Assembly (NCBI GenBank): GCA_016870995.1
Contig: VFZU01000027.1
Location: 1 to 54,529, forward strand
DNA: 54,529 nt
Direction: 5' to 3'
Source: Acidobacteriota bacterium
Lineage (GTDB): Bacteria; Acidobacteriota; Terriglobia; Bryobacterales; Bryobacteraceae
The notes under the pieces were generated by a model that saw only the letters and a program-made list of their open reading frames with translations, did not search any database and was not told where the DNA came from. The number at the start of each line of letters is the position of its first letter. The first letter of the stretch is position 1. The position numbers and the translations under genes were made by a program. Shown here one piece after another: positions 1-8,339 of the stretch.

Positions 1-124
1 CTCCTTCCGCAGCCCCGGAATCGTGTTTGTTTTCTCTCGACATCGAACATCTCCTTTCGAACATTTTCTCTATGAAATGTCCCAGGGAGCTGTCCATCAA
101 AATCGCGGAGCGGGAGAATTTCGT

Positions 125-1459
125 ATGCAAGCCTCTGAGCAACTCGGCCTGCGACTTACTCGTGAGCTGGGAAATCGAGCCAAGTATGGTGGATTTGTCT
201 ATCCCATCCTGATGGCAACCGTCGCGTTGCAAACCAGACTTCCGTTCGACTACCCAATGCTATTTGGCGTAGGCGCAGTCTTGACTCTTGCTGGATCTTA
301 TTGGCGCTTTCATGCTGCTTCGAAAGCCGTAACTGCCAATGAGGACTGGCACAGAATCCGCGAAGAACTTCGTGTTGCCAGTATCTTGCTCGCGGTGGTC
401 TGGTCCGGCCTGTCCGGTCTTGCCATCATCGAGGTTCCGAATAGCGATTTCTCGATCATGCTCCTCTTCACGCTCCTTGGGTGGGCAAGCATCGGTGCCA
501 ATGTGTTCGCTCCAGACCACAGGCTCGCTCAGGTTTTTGTTCATTTGAATTTGCTACCGGCCCTGGTTTGGTCTGTTTTGGTGCGAGATCGCTTCACGCT
601 GTTCATGCCACTTATCTATGTCCTCACCTGGGCTTTCTTGTTGCTCTTGATCCGCCGGAGCTATTCCCACTCAAAGGCACTCATTGAATCTCAGGTAGAG
701 TTGGAACAACAAGCGCAACAGCTACGACTGGCACGTGATCAGGCGCAAGAAGCTTCTCGTGCGCGGACTCAATTCCTCGCCAACATGAGTCATGAAATCC
801 GCACCCCGCTCAATGGCATTCTTGGTGTGGCGGAACTCATGAAGGAGTCAAGCCTCAATGATGACCAACGTGAACTTGTCGGAATCATGAATCAAAGCGG
901 GCGCCACCTACTGGCGCTTGTCAACGATCTCTTCGATCTCTCTAGGATCAACGTGGGCAAACTTCAGCTCGAAGCGTTGCCGTTTGATGTTCGCCGCCTG
1001 GTCGACGAAGTCAGTCGCCCGCTTCAACTGGCGGCAGAAGAAAAAGGCCTTGAGTGGCGGGTGAATATCCGCAAAGAAGTTCCGGCGACCTGCGTTGGCG
1101 ACCCGGTTCGTGTTCGCCAGGTCCTCTCGAATCTACTCAGCAACGCTCTCAAGTTCACCGATCGCGGCGGCGTCACCGTGGAGCTTGGCATGACCGATGG
1201 CGAACACCTGCGCTTCGAAGTTGAGGACACCGGCATAGGCATCGAGCCCGAAAAGCTCAAGGGGATCTTTGAGGAATTCGAACAAGCCGACCGCACCACG
1301 ACACGCCGCTTTGGCGGCACAGGGCTTGGTCTTGCGATTGCCACGAAGTTGGCTCAAATCATGGGCGGTCGTATCGGTGTCCAAAGCGTTCCCGGCCAGG
1401 GTTCGTTGTTCTGGTTTGAACTCGGTGTTCAGCCGCCTATTTCAGAAATCCACTCGTAA
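125..1459 (+). CDS. membrane-bound sensor histidine kinase
   Basis: Sensor kinase of 444 residues. The N-terminal half holds about six hydrophobic segments with short loops and no evident periplasmic domain, so the ligand is probably sensed in the membrane. A short coiled coil (EQQAQQLRLARDQAQEASRA) leads into the HisKA box FLANMSHEIRTPLNGI, with the phospho-acceptor His near residue 223. The ATPase domain follows with N-box LSNLLSNALKFT, G1 DTGIGI and G2 GGTGLGLAI. There is no receiver domain and no response regulator gene beside it, so it looks like an orphan kinase. I chose ATG at 125 because GGGAGA lies just upstream at good spacing; the frame is open back to the window edge, with GTG at 23 and ATG at 77 as alternatives. 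Its 3' end overlaps the convergent dioxygenase gene by 23 bases. Confidence 0.88.
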   Translation: MQASEQLGLRLTRELGNRAKYGGFVYPILMATVALQTRLPFDYPMLFGVGAVLTLAGSYWRFHAASKAVTANEDWHRIREELRVASILLAVVWSGLSGLAIIEVPNSDFSIMLLFTLLGWASIGANVFAPDHRLAQVFVHLNLLPALVWSVLVRDRFTLFMPLIYVLTWAFLLLLIRRSYSHSKALIESQVELEQQAQQLRLARDQAQEASRARTQFLANMSHEIRTPLNGILGVAELMKESSLNDDQRELVGIMNQSGRHLLALVNDLFDLSRINVGKLQLEALPFDVRRLVDEVSRPLQLAAEEKGLEWRVNIRKEVPATCVGDPVRVRQVLSNLLSNALKFTDRGGVTVELGMTDGEHLRFEVEDTGIGIEPEKLKGIFEEFEQADRTTTRRFGGTGLGLAIATKLAQIMGGRIGVQSVPGQGSLFWFELGVQPPISEIHS

Positions 1460-2213
1460 GCGCCACCTCCGCAGATATCGCGTCATTCAACGGATCGTCG
1501 AGCGCGAGCAATTTACGCAACTCTGGCGTCAACCGCGCTTGTGTTTCGGCGCGTAGCAATCGCTTCTGATATTGTTGCTGCGGCTTATCCGCGCGGCAAT
1601 AGAAGGCATGCATGGCACGGCGATGGCCCCCGGTGCGGTTCGCGGTTCCGCCATGCCAGGTGTGTGCATTGCAGATCACCACAGTACCCGCCTTTCCTGT
1701 CACTAAAATCTGCTCGGGGTGAGCGGCAAAAGGGTCCGCCATTTGTTCCTGTGGGCGCTGGCCCCAACGATGCGAACCCGGCACCACCCGCGTCGCCCCG
1801 TTGTCGGGCGTAAAGTCATCGAGCATGAAAATAGTGTTGGCCACCCAATAGCCCCGCTCATCGGCGATCGCGTTCATATCCACATGCAGTGGTTGGTCGG
1901 CCTCGCTCATCGGGTTCGTGGATCGCACGTTCAGGCTCGACAACTTAAATTCTTCGCCGAGAATATGCGCCTTGGCTTCGAGGACTTCCGGCATCCGCAC
2001 CGCCCACTCGAACACGTCTCCTTTGTCGACGCAATTGGCCAGCCGTCTGGCCCCGGTTTCCTTTTTAAACTCCGATCCAGCGTTCTCTCCTTCGTGCTCA
2101 AACAGCTCTTCGATCCGTTCGCGCAATTGCTGAAGCCGGTCGGCTGGCACCAGGCCAGGCAACACGAGAAAACCGTCCCGATCCAGAGCCTCAAATTGTT
2201 CTGTGCTTAACAT
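1437..2213 (-). CDS. phytanoyl-CoA dioxygenase (PhyH) family protein
   Basis: Predicted Fe(II)/2-oxoglutarate-dependent oxygenase of 258 residues, cytosolic. The N-terminus (MLSTEQFEALDRDGFLVLPG) is the usual opening of the PhyH family. The metal-binding pair is visible as H-V-D in LHVDMNAIADERGYW and a distal His in AHTWHGGTANRTGGHRRAMH, whose Arg residues would bind 2-oxoglutarate. The frame stays open upstream to 3215, but that part is antisense to waaF; the start at 2213 gives the family N-terminus and lies back to back with waaF. The substrate cannot be told from sequence. It overlaps the sensor kinase gene tail to tail. Confidence 0.88.
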   Translation of the reverse strand: MLSTEQFEALDRDGFLVLPGLVPADRLQQLRERIEELFEHEGENAGSEFKKETGARRLANCVDKGDVFEWAVRMPEVLEAKAHILGEEFKLSSLNVRSTNPMSEADQPLHVDMNAIADERGYWVANTIFMLDDFTPDNGATRVVPGSHRWGQRPQEQMADPFAAHPEQILVTGKAGTVVICNAHTWHGGTANRTGGHRRAMHAFYCRADKPQQQYQKRLLRAETQARLTPELRKLLALDDPLNDAISAEVALTSGFLK

Positions 2214-2219
2214 GCTGAG

Positions 2220-3188
2220 ATGGATTATATGCGGATTATTGTCAGGGCGACCAATTGGCTCGGCGATGCCATTATGTGCCTGCCCGCCTTGGAGGCTCTC
2301 CGCGCCCATCACCCCACCGCGCACATCACGATTCTCGGCCATCCCTGGATTGCCGATCTTTACAGCCGTGAATCCTTCTGCGACGCCACCATTGCTTACC
2401 CCAAGACTTGGCGCGCCAAGCTGGAACTTGCCAGATCGCTGCGAGGTAAATTCGACAAAGCCCTGCTCTTGCAAAACGCCTTCGAAGCTGCCGCATTCAT
2501 GACCCTGGCGGGCGCACCTGTCCGCACTGGATACAATCGCGATGGCCGCCGCTTGCTGCTCACGCAAGCGATCCCAACTCCCAAAATCGGTCACGAGCGT
2601 TTCTATTACCTTGAGCTCCTTCGGCTGGCTGGTTGGATCCCCGGCTACGACCCCGAGTCTCCCATTCATCTCAAGGGCATCACCCGGCAACCCGAAAATA
2701 CAATCGGCGTCAGCCCTGGGGCAGCCTTCGGCAGCGCGAAACGTTGGTACCCCGATCGCTTCGCAGATGCGGCGGCACAGATCGCAAGAGAGCATAACTC
2801 GCGAGTTGCACTCTTTGGCAGTGCCGCCGACAAAGACAGTGTCGATATTATCCAAAGCGAACTCGAAGCCCGCAACGTCCCTGTTGACAACTACGTTGGC
2901 CGCACTACGCTCACCGAGTTCATCCAACTCGCTGCCAATTGCCGCCTCATGCTCACCAATGATTCCGGTGCCATGCATGTGGCCTACGCGGTGGGTACAC
3001 CCAGCGTCACCGTCTTCGGTTCCACAGATCACATCGGTACTGGGCCGGTGGGCCCCCACGCACGGATTGTGCGCGAACCGGTCGACTGCGCTCCCTGCAA
3101 GCTTCGTGAATGTCCGATTGACCACCGCTGCATGACGCGCATTTCCGCCGACCGAGTAGCGCAAGAGGCCCTCGTCTTGCTGAAATAG
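2220..3188 (+). CDS. waaF: ADP-heptose:LPS heptosyltransferase II-like (GT9)
   Basis: Glycosyltransferase family 9 enzyme of 322 residues that adds heptose to the lipopolysaccharide inner core at the cytoplasmic face. The N-terminal Rossmann start VRATNWLGDAIMCLPALEAL is the WaaF signature. The nucleotide-sugar site is recognisable in LTNDSGAMHVAYAVGTPSV followed by FGSTD. The C-terminus carries the Cys-rich CAPCKLRECPIDHRCM stretch typical of WaaF rather than WaaC. ATG at 2220 or at 2229 could be the start; 2229 gives the cleaner family N-terminus. It is first in a tight plus-strand operon with a second heptosyltransferase, implying a Gram-negative outer membrane with a heptose-containing core. 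Confidence 0.9.
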   Translation: MDYMRIIVRATNWLGDAIMCLPALEALRAHHPTAHITILGHPWIADLYSRESFCDATIAYPKTWRAKLELARSLRGKFDKALLLQNAFEAAAFMTLAGAPVRTGYNRDGRRLLLTQAIPTPKIGHERFYYLELLRLAGWIPGYDPESPIHLKGITRQPENTIGVSPGAAFGSAKRWYPDRFADAAAQIAREHNSRVALFGSAADKDSVDIIQSELEARNVPVDNYVGRTTLTEFIQLAANCRLMLTNDSGAMHVAYAVGTPSVTVFGSTDHIGTGPVGPHARIVREPVDCAPCKLRECPIDHRCMTRISADRVAQEALVLLK

Positions 3189-3192
3189 AAGA

Positions 3193-3516
3193 TTGGACAC
3201 TCGTAACAAGATCATTCCCCTCGCTGAGGCCGCCGCCCGTATCGCCGCTGAAGCCCTGACCCCGGTTCAGCTCGACTGCGACCCGCTCCTAGCCCCGGTC
3301 CTGGCCCAGTTGGGCACGCCGCTTTATGCCTTCATTGGTGAGCATGATCATCCTTACCTGTCGGCCCAGGCTCGCGCCGAGCTCGCCGCCAGCCTGAAGC
3401 AAGTCCGCTATGTCTCTTTGGGTTTCTGGCCAGGCGCAACCGACCTTCGCTCCGAGGAAGCGGCCGCCCGCCGGGATCTGGAACAGTTGGTCATTCGCAA
3501 GAGCGAGGTACGATAG
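3193..3516 (+). CDS. small protein resembling a degenerate heptose-phosphate adenylyltransferase domain
   Basis: Protein of 107 residues starting at TTG 3193, squeezed between two heptosyltransferase genes with 4-base gaps. The opening DTRNKIIPLAEAAARIA and the following CDPLLAPVLAQL recall the N-terminal strand and helix of RfaE2/HldE-type adenylyltransferases. The HxGH nucleotide-binding motif is not visible and the length is short for that family. It could be a degenerate or regulatory relative, or an unrelated small protein. The resemblance is my inference from a short stretch. The operon position argues that it is translated and works with heptose or LPS metabolism. Confidence 0.55.
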   Translation: MDTRNKIIPLAEAAARIAAEALTPVQLDCDPLLAPVLAQLGTPLYAFIGEHDHPYLSAQARAELAASLKQVRYVSLGFWPGATDLRSEEAAARRDLEQLVIRKSEVR

Positions 3517-3520
3517 CCCT

Positions 3521-4450
3521 TTGTTCCGGATCCTCGTCGTCCGTCTTGGGGCCATGGGCGACATTCTCCACACCATCCCAGCCGTTGAGCGTCTCCGCCT
3601 GAGCTACCCCAACGCGGAAATCGCCTGGGTTTTGGAACCACGTTGGCTCCCACTTCTCAGCGGCACTGGACTGGTGAACCACTTGCTTCCTCTCGATCGG
3701 CGCAGTTGGTTAAGCGTCTGGATGGCGGCGCGCTGGTTGCGCCGCTGGGCGCCCGACATTGCCTATGACTTCCAGGGGCTATTCAAGAGCGCCATTACGG
3801 CTGCCATCAGTCAGGCTCCAATCCGCATCGGTTTTGATGCTGCAAGTCTGCGCGAACGCGATTGCGGTGTCTTTTACACAAACACGGTTACCCCTCAGGC
3901 TGCTCACGTCGTTCTCCAAAATCTTGAGCTCACTGGTTTGGCTTCTATACCCTCTGGCAATCCCGCCCCCAAAGGCTTTTCGGAAGGCAGGCTGCCTGCG
4001 GAAGCCTTTGTGCTCGCTGCGCCCTTTGCCGGCTGGAAGTCGAAACAGTGGCCCATCGAACGCTACGAAGAGATCGGCCGCCGCCTCTGGCAGCAGCGTC
4101 GTACCCGCCTTGTGTTGAATGTCATGCCGGGCGCCCAATTGCCCGAGAGCGAATTCCTGCTCCGCCACGAAAGCGGCATCGATGGGCTCATCGATGCCAC
4201 TCACCGCGCAAAAGCGGTTCTTGGCCTCGATAGCGGCCCCCTCCATCTCGCCGCCTTGCTCAACAAGCCCGGCGTTGCTCTGTTTGGCCCTACAGATCCC
4301 GCCCGCAATGGTCCGCATGGCGGCACCATCCGCACCTTGCGCGCCTCGGGCTTTGAAACTACCTACAAGCGCGGCAATGAAATCGCGGATAGCATGTTGG
4401 CTCTCGACATCGATCGCGTCTGGCATTCCCTCGCCGAGGTCCTCCCATGA
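3521..4450 (+). CDS. waaC: heptosyltransferase I-like (GT9)
   Basis: Second GT9 glycosyltransferase, 309 residues from TTG 3521, which gives the family start LFRILVVRLGAMGDILHTIP. The donor-binding segment appears as LGLDSGPLHLAALLNKPGVA and FGPTDPARNGP. It lacks the Cys-rich tail of WaaF, which fits WaaC, the enzyme that adds the first heptose to Kdo. The start is 4 bases after the preceding stop and an AGCGAGG-like ribosome site lies upstream. Its stop overlaps the next start (ATGA at 4447-4450), so it is translationally coupled to the methyltransferase gene. Exact acceptor specificity is inferred from family resemblance. Confidence 0.85.
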   Translation: MFRILVVRLGAMGDILHTIPAVERLRLSYPNAEIAWVLEPRWLPLLSGTGLVNHLLPLDRRSWLSVWMAARWLRRWAPDIAYDFQGLFKSAITAAISQAPIRIGFDAASLRERDCGVFYTNTVTPQAAHVVLQNLELTGLASIPSGNPAPKGFSEGRLPAEAFVLAAPFAGWKSKQWPIERYEEIGRRLWQQRRTRLVLNVMPGAQLPESEFLLRHESGIDGLIDATHRAKAVLGLDSGPLHLAALLNKPGVALFGPTDPARNGPHGGTIRTLRASGFETTYKRGNEIADSMLALDIDRVWHSLAEVLP

Positions 4451-4992
4451 GAAAGCACTTCTTCCCCAAGCCCTACGCAGACACCGTGATGCGGCTACGT
4501 GTGCCGAGCGGCTTCTTGCTGGCTATCTGCTTTGGCCTGCTCGCCCAGCCCAGCGCCTCAAGCATGCTGTACGGTCCACTCGTCGCGTTTCCCGGGCTTG
4601 CCCTCCGCGGCTGGGCTGCCGGGCATTTGCGCAAGAATCAGGATCTGGCCGATGGAGGTCCCTACGCTTGGACCCGCAACCCGCTCTACCTCGGCACGCT
4701 GCTCGTCGCCCTCGGTCTTGCCGTTGCTGCTCGAAGTTGGATCGTCTATTCGATAACAGTGGCTGTTTTCACGTTCGTCTACCTGCCCGTCATCGAGCAG
4801 GAAGAACAGCACCTCGTTAAGCTCTTTCCCGGCTATCGCGAATATGCCGAACGTGTTCCCCTCCTCTGGCCTGCGCCTCCCAAACAGCCGGGCCACGGCA
4901 CCTTTGACGCAAGCCTCTATATCAAGAATCAAGAATGGAAGGCTCTCGCCGCCTACCTGATCGGAATGGCCTACCTGCTGTGGAAAATGTAA
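4447..4992 (+). CDS. isoprenylcysteine carboxyl methyltransferase (ICMT/PEMT-like) membrane protein
   Basis: Integral membrane methyltransferase-like protein of 181 residues with about four hydrophobic helices. The conserved catalytic region of this family is clear: GGPYAWTRNPLYLG, followed by a glutamate-rich EQEEQHL and a GYREYAERVP stretch near the C-terminus. Bacterial members methylate small hydrophobic or lipid substrates using SAM; the real substrate is unknown and isoprenylcysteine is not implied. It is coupled to waaC by an ATGA overlap, and its 3' end overlaps the trmJ start. The position suggests a link to envelope lipid or LPS modification, but that is inference. Confidence 0.82.
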   Translation: MRKHFFPKPYADTVMRLRVPSGFLLAICFGLLAQPSASSMLYGPLVAFPGLALRGWAAGHLRKNQDLADGGPYAWTRNPLYLGTLLVALGLAVAARSWIVYSITVAVFTFVYLPVIEQEEQHLVKLFPGYREYAERVPLLWPAPPKQPGHGTFDASLYIKNQEWKALAAYLIGMAYLLWKM

Positions 4993-5660
4993 GCGTTGTT
5001 CTCGTCGAACCCCGCAACCCGCTCAACATTGGGGCCGCCGGGCGTGCCATGGCCAACTTTGGGTTTCTCGACATGCGCCTGGTCGATGCCTACCGTGTTG
5101 CAGCCGACGAGGCCCGCTCTGGCCCCCATGCTGAAGAAGTACTCAAGCGCTCTCGCGACTTCGCCACCCTCTCTGAAGCTATCGCCGATGCCACGCTCGT
5201 CGTCGGCACAACCAGCGCGTCCAAGCGCGATGTTCACATCTCGATCCAGCGTCTTGAGGAGGCTGCGCAGATGATCCAACAGCACAACGGCCGTGTCGCT
5301 ATTCTCTTCGGCAGCGAAAAGTTTGGCCTTTCCAATGAGCACATGGGCTACTGTCACTCCCTGGTTCGCATTCCCACCGTCGAAGACGCCACCAGCATGA
5401 ATCTGGGGCAGGCCGTCTCTGTCACTCTTTACGAACTGATCCGCCGTAGCCCCCAAACCGATCTCGCTCCCGCCGGCATGCTTGACGAATTTGTCGCCAG
5501 GCTTTACGAAGCTTTACAACTCGCCGGCTACGTTCATCACGACAATGTAATCGAGAAGCTACGCCGCCTGACCCGCCGCATGAACCTTCGCGAACACGAT
5601 GCCGTGATGTGGCTCGGGATGGTCCGCCAACTTCTCTGGAAGTTAAAAAGCGAAAATTAA
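4980..5660 (+). CDS. trmJ: SPOUT tRNA/rRNA methyltransferase, TrmJ-like
   Basis: RNA 2'-O-methyltransferase of the SpoU/TrmH superfamily, 226 residues from GTG 4980. The three knot motifs are visible: NPLNIGAAGRAMANFGF, FGSEKFGLSNE, and SMNLGQAVSVTLYE. TrmJ enzymes methylate the ribose at position 32 of tRNA, and the C-terminal extension after motif 3 fits TrmJ better than TrmL. The frame also offers ATG 4935, but that adds a tail lying entirely inside the upstream gene; GTG 4980 begins right at the conserved VSVVLVEPRNPLN strand. It overlaps the methyltransferase gene by 13 bases. Confidence 0.87.
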   Translation: MENVSVVLVEPRNPLNIGAAGRAMANFGFLDMRLVDAYRVAADEARSGPHAEEVLKRSRDFATLSEAIADATLVVGTTSASKRDVHISIQRLEEAAQMIQQHNGRVAILFGSEKFGLSNEHMGYCHSLVRIPTVEDATSMNLGQAVSVTLYELIRRSPQTDLAPAGMLDEFVARLYEALQLAGYVHHDNVIEKLRRLTRRMNLREHDAVMWLGMVRQLLWKLKSEN

Positions 5661-5664
5661 ATTT

Positions 5665-5883
5665 ATGACTCGCGTAGAACTCCAATACGAACTCACCAAG
5701 CCCCTCGGCGATGCCGATTACCAGAGACTTTCCCGTCTCCTCAGCGTCTATGGGGTGATGAGCTACAAACTCAAGCAGGATCTCACTGGCATGATGGTCG
5801 AATACGATGCCTCCCGCTTGAACCCCGACGGCGTAGATCGCGTCCTTCACGGTAACGGTTTGCCCGTGAAACGCATTTCATAA
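5665..5883 (+). CDS. small conserved-looking hypothetical protein
   Basis: Protein of 72 residues, 4 bases after trmJ and 18 bases before the next gene. I do not recognise a named family. The alternation of short strands and two amphipathic helices (VELQYELTK, DYQRLSRLLSVYG, GMMVEYDASRLN, PDGVDRVLHGNGLPV) suggests a ferredoxin-like beta-alpha-beta fold of the size of heavy-metal-associated domains, but it has no Cys pair, so metal binding is unlikely. There is no signal peptide. Codon use and operon spacing match its neighbours, so I believe it is translated. Confidence 0.65.
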   Translation: MTRVELQYELTKPLGDADYQRLSRLLSVYGVMSYKLKQDLTGMMVEYDASRLNPDGVDRVLHGNGLPVKRIS

Positions 5884-5901
5884 AGGTAAGGAGTATTTCC
5901 C

Positions 5902-7629
5902 ATGCGTCTGTGTTCTCTTCTCGCCATCGCGGCCGCGCTGGTTGGCCAACAACCAGTTCAGCCTCAACTCCACGCCGAGAAGCCTGGACGTATCACTGGC
6001 AAAGTGCTGAATGCAGTGACCAGTGAGCCGGTTCGCAAAGCGACGGTCACGCTGCAGCCCGCAGGCACCCAGCAAGGGCCGGGTGGCGGCGGGGGGATTT
6101 TTCCCTTTGGCGGCATGCGAAGTGGGATGAGCGCGGCCACCGACAACGCCGGTAATTTTGTTTTCGAAAATGTTGCGCCTGGCTCCTATCGGGTTTCGGG
6201 AGATAAGACCGGTTTCATCAAGAATAATTTCTCCGGCCGAGCTGGCTCCAATGGCAATCGCGTTGACGTTGCTGCTGGTTCTGAAAAAGCCGATGTGGTT
6301 GTGCGTTTGGTCCCGCAAGGGATCGTCAGCGGCCGCATTCTTGACGAAGACGGCGAGCCGATGGAGGGCGTCGGTGTCAGTTTGATCCGGCCGCAGATGG
6401 TGATGGCCCAGCGCCGATTTATGGGGCAGGGCGGTAACCAGACTAACGACAAAGGCGAGTTCCGCATCAACAACGTTGCTCCGGGAAAATACTACGTGGT
6501 GGTTCAGCGTATGGTCATGGGCGGTGCGCCGATTCAGCAGGCTGGCGAAGAGTTTTCCTACCCTCGCCTGTTTTTCCCAGGCGTCGAATCTCTCGACCAG
6601 GCGCAACGCATCGATGTCGGTCCGGGTCAGGAATTCTCGGCGGTTCAGATGACCATGCGCAAGGCCCGCGTTTATCGGGTTCGGGGCCGCGTTGATGGCA
6701 TCCAATCTTCAGGCGATGCCGCAGCAGGGAATCGTGGCCGTCGCGGAGGCGGCGGGATGGTCGTCATGTTGCGGCCCGATGGGGGTGGCAATGAAATGCT
6801 GATGGGGCCTGGCGGATTTGGGCCTGGTATGGGCGCAGGACAGGTTCGCGCCGACGGTACCTTTGAACTGGCTTCGGTCACCCCAGGTGCTTACAGGCTT
6901 GTTGTCAGCAATTTCGGCGATGGCCGTCCGCGCATCCATGGCAGTCTTAAGCTCAGTGTTGGCAACAACAACGTTGAAGGCGTGGTCGTCACGCCCATGA
7001 CCCCAGTGTCGTTTCAGGGCAACGTGATTGTCGAAGGCGATAAAGCCGCTGTCAATCTCAAGTCGGTCCGCATCCAGGCAAATTCAGACATGAGCTTGAA
7101 CCAGCCCATCGAAGTCGCCGAAGACGGAACCTTTAAATTCACCGATCTGTCTCCCGAAAAAGTCCGCTTCTCAGTCTCCGGTGCCGCGTCCACCTACCTC
7201 AAGGCAATCAACATTGGAGGTCAGGACGTCAAGGATGCCGGCATTGATCTCTCGAGCAGCGGCGGTGGCAACATTGAAGTTGTTCTCTCCACGAAAGTCG
7301 CCAAGGTCGATGGCAACGTCGAAAAGCAGAAACAGGATGATGCTCCCGGTACCGTGATCATCGCCAAAGTTGGACCTGCCGGAGAACTCATTTCCCTCAA
7401 TATGAACGCTCGCGTTGAAGACTCCGGAAGATTTTCATTGGTAAGTCTCCCGCCTGGCGAATACAAGCTTTTCGCCGTTGAAGAAGTGGATTTGACCACT
7501 GCCTCCGACCCCGAATTCCTCAAGAAGTTCGAAGAACGCGCTGCCTCTGTAAGGATTGGTGAAGGGGAATCAAAGAACGTCTCGATCAAGCAGATTCGTT
7601 ACGCCGAGACCACCTCGACATCCTTATAG
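5902..7629 (+). CDS. secreted carboxypeptidase-regulatory-like domain protein
   Basis: Exported protein of 575 residues with signal peptide MRLCSLLAIAAALVGQQPVQ. It contains a series of transthyretin-like beta domains of the CarboxypepD_reg type: residues about 30-110 (ITGKVLNAVTSEPVRKATV), about 135-210 (VSGRILDEDGEPMEGVGV), and further Ig-like repeats to the end. Such domains are structural or adhesive and carry no catalytic residues. Two Gly/Met-rich inserts are present (near residues 58-75 and 270-315). It lacks a TonB-dependent barrel, so it is a stand-alone secreted protein. An AAGGTAAGGAG ribosome site lies before ATG 5902. Its 3' end overlaps apbE by 31 bases in convergent orientation. 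Confidence 0.85.
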   Translation: MRLCSLLAIAAALVGQQPVQPQLHAEKPGRITGKVLNAVTSEPVRKATVTLQPAGTQQGPGGGGGIFPFGGMRSGMSAATDNAGNFVFENVAPGSYRVSGDKTGFIKNNFSGRAGSNGNRVDVAAGSEKADVVVRLVPQGIVSGRILDEDGEPMEGVGVSLIRPQMVMAQRRFMGQGGNQTNDKGEFRINNVAPGKYYVVVQRMVMGGAPIQQAGEEFSYPRLFFPGVESLDQAQRIDVGPGQEFSAVQMTMRKARVYRVRGRVDGIQSSGDAAAGNRGRRGGGGMVVMLRPDGGGNEMLMGPGGFGPGMGAGQVRADGTFELASVTPGAYRLVVSNFGDGRPRIHGSLKLSVGNNNVEGVVVTPMTPVSFQGNVIVEGDKAAVNLKSVRIQANSDMSLNQPIEVAEDGTFKFTDLSPEKVRFSVSGAASTYLKAINIGGQDVKDAGIDLSSSGGGNIEVVLSTKVAKVDGNVEKQKQDDAPGTVIIAKVGPAGELISLNMNARVEDSGRFSLVSLPPGEYKLFAVEEVDLTTASDPEFLKKFEERAASVRIGEGESKNVSIKQIRYAETTSTSL

Positions 7630-8339
7630 CTTTTCGTTAATTGGGCCCGTTCCAGCGGATCCAGAATCAAGCAAGCCGTCGCCAGCGCATCCGCTGTCAT
7701 GCTGTCAGGCGCCAGCACACTCACCGTTTCCTGCTTCAGCACTTTCTCCATCCTGCGTGGGTCGAGCACGTGCCCGGGTTGGTAAGTGTTCCCGCTGGTC
7801 GAGACCGCTCGCCGCGTCATGCGCCTTTGGATACCCTGAAACTCGACCACCCATCCCGCCTCTCCCGGTGGCGCATCTCCGGTCAGCACATCCCCCGAGG
7901 AAGCGATCAGGAACCGCTTCACTCCTGCCTCCCGCAACACTTTTGCTACTTCATCGTTGGCGAAGCCTTTGGCGATCCCCCCAAGATCGAGCAGCATCCC
8001 CTCTTTTGTCAAAGTGACGGTGCGGTTGCCCAATGCCATATATTGATACCCCACCGATTTGCCTCGCACCGTCACATCGAACGCCCCGCCTGACAATAGC
8101 GACAGGCGCGACGCGAACGTGAGCACGTCGAACAGTTCCCGGCTCACGAGGGTCGCCACGCCAGGCTTCAATCGGTTGATTTCGCTATCTGGTTTGTAGT
8201 GGCTCAACCGCGCATCGAGTGCCTCGAACCGCCGCTTGGCCGCAACCAGAGCCTCCGTCGCATCCCCACGCTTCCACGCAGTGATGCGCATCAGCGTTCC
8301 CATGCAGGGAAACGAACTATTGGTCTTCCGCCACTCCAT
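7599..8339 (-). CDS. apbE: FAD:protein FMN transferase (ApbE family)
   Basis: Flavin transferase of 246 residues that would attach FMN to a Thr of a target flavoprotein using FAD and Mg2+. Visible family motifs are the N-terminal MGTLMRITAW, the ALDARLSHYKPDSEINRL stretch, DLGGIAKGFAND, and HVLDPR, followed by DSMTADALATACLI with the metal-binding Asp. Unlike many ApbE proteins it shows no signal peptide or lipobox, so it may act in the cytoplasm. It overlaps the 3' end of the upstream cytochrome/SUMF1 gene by 23 bases and follows it in the same operon. The flavoprotein target is not in this window. Confidence 0.88.
   Translation of the reverse strand: MEWRKTNSSFPCMGTLMRITAWKRGDATEALVAAKRRFEALDARLSHYKPDSEINRLKPGVATLVSRELFDVLTFASRLSLLSGGAFDVTVRGKSVGYQYMALGNRTVTLTKEGMLLDLGGIAKGFANDEVAKVLREAGVKRFLIASSGDVLTGDAPPGEAGWVVEFQGIQRRMTRRAVSTSGNTYQPGHVLDPRRMEKVLKQETVSVLAPDSMTADALATACLILDPLERAQLTKSYKDVEVVSA

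Noticed and set aside
2214-3215. N-terminal extension of the PhyH frame to 592 residues
   Set aside because: It is antisense to the clear waaF gene and has no dioxygenase-like sequence; the family start is at 2213.
6080-6110. G-rich run as G-quadruplex regulatory element
   Set aside because: It encodes the Gly-rich insert of the secreted protein and lies mid-frame; no independent evidence for a role.
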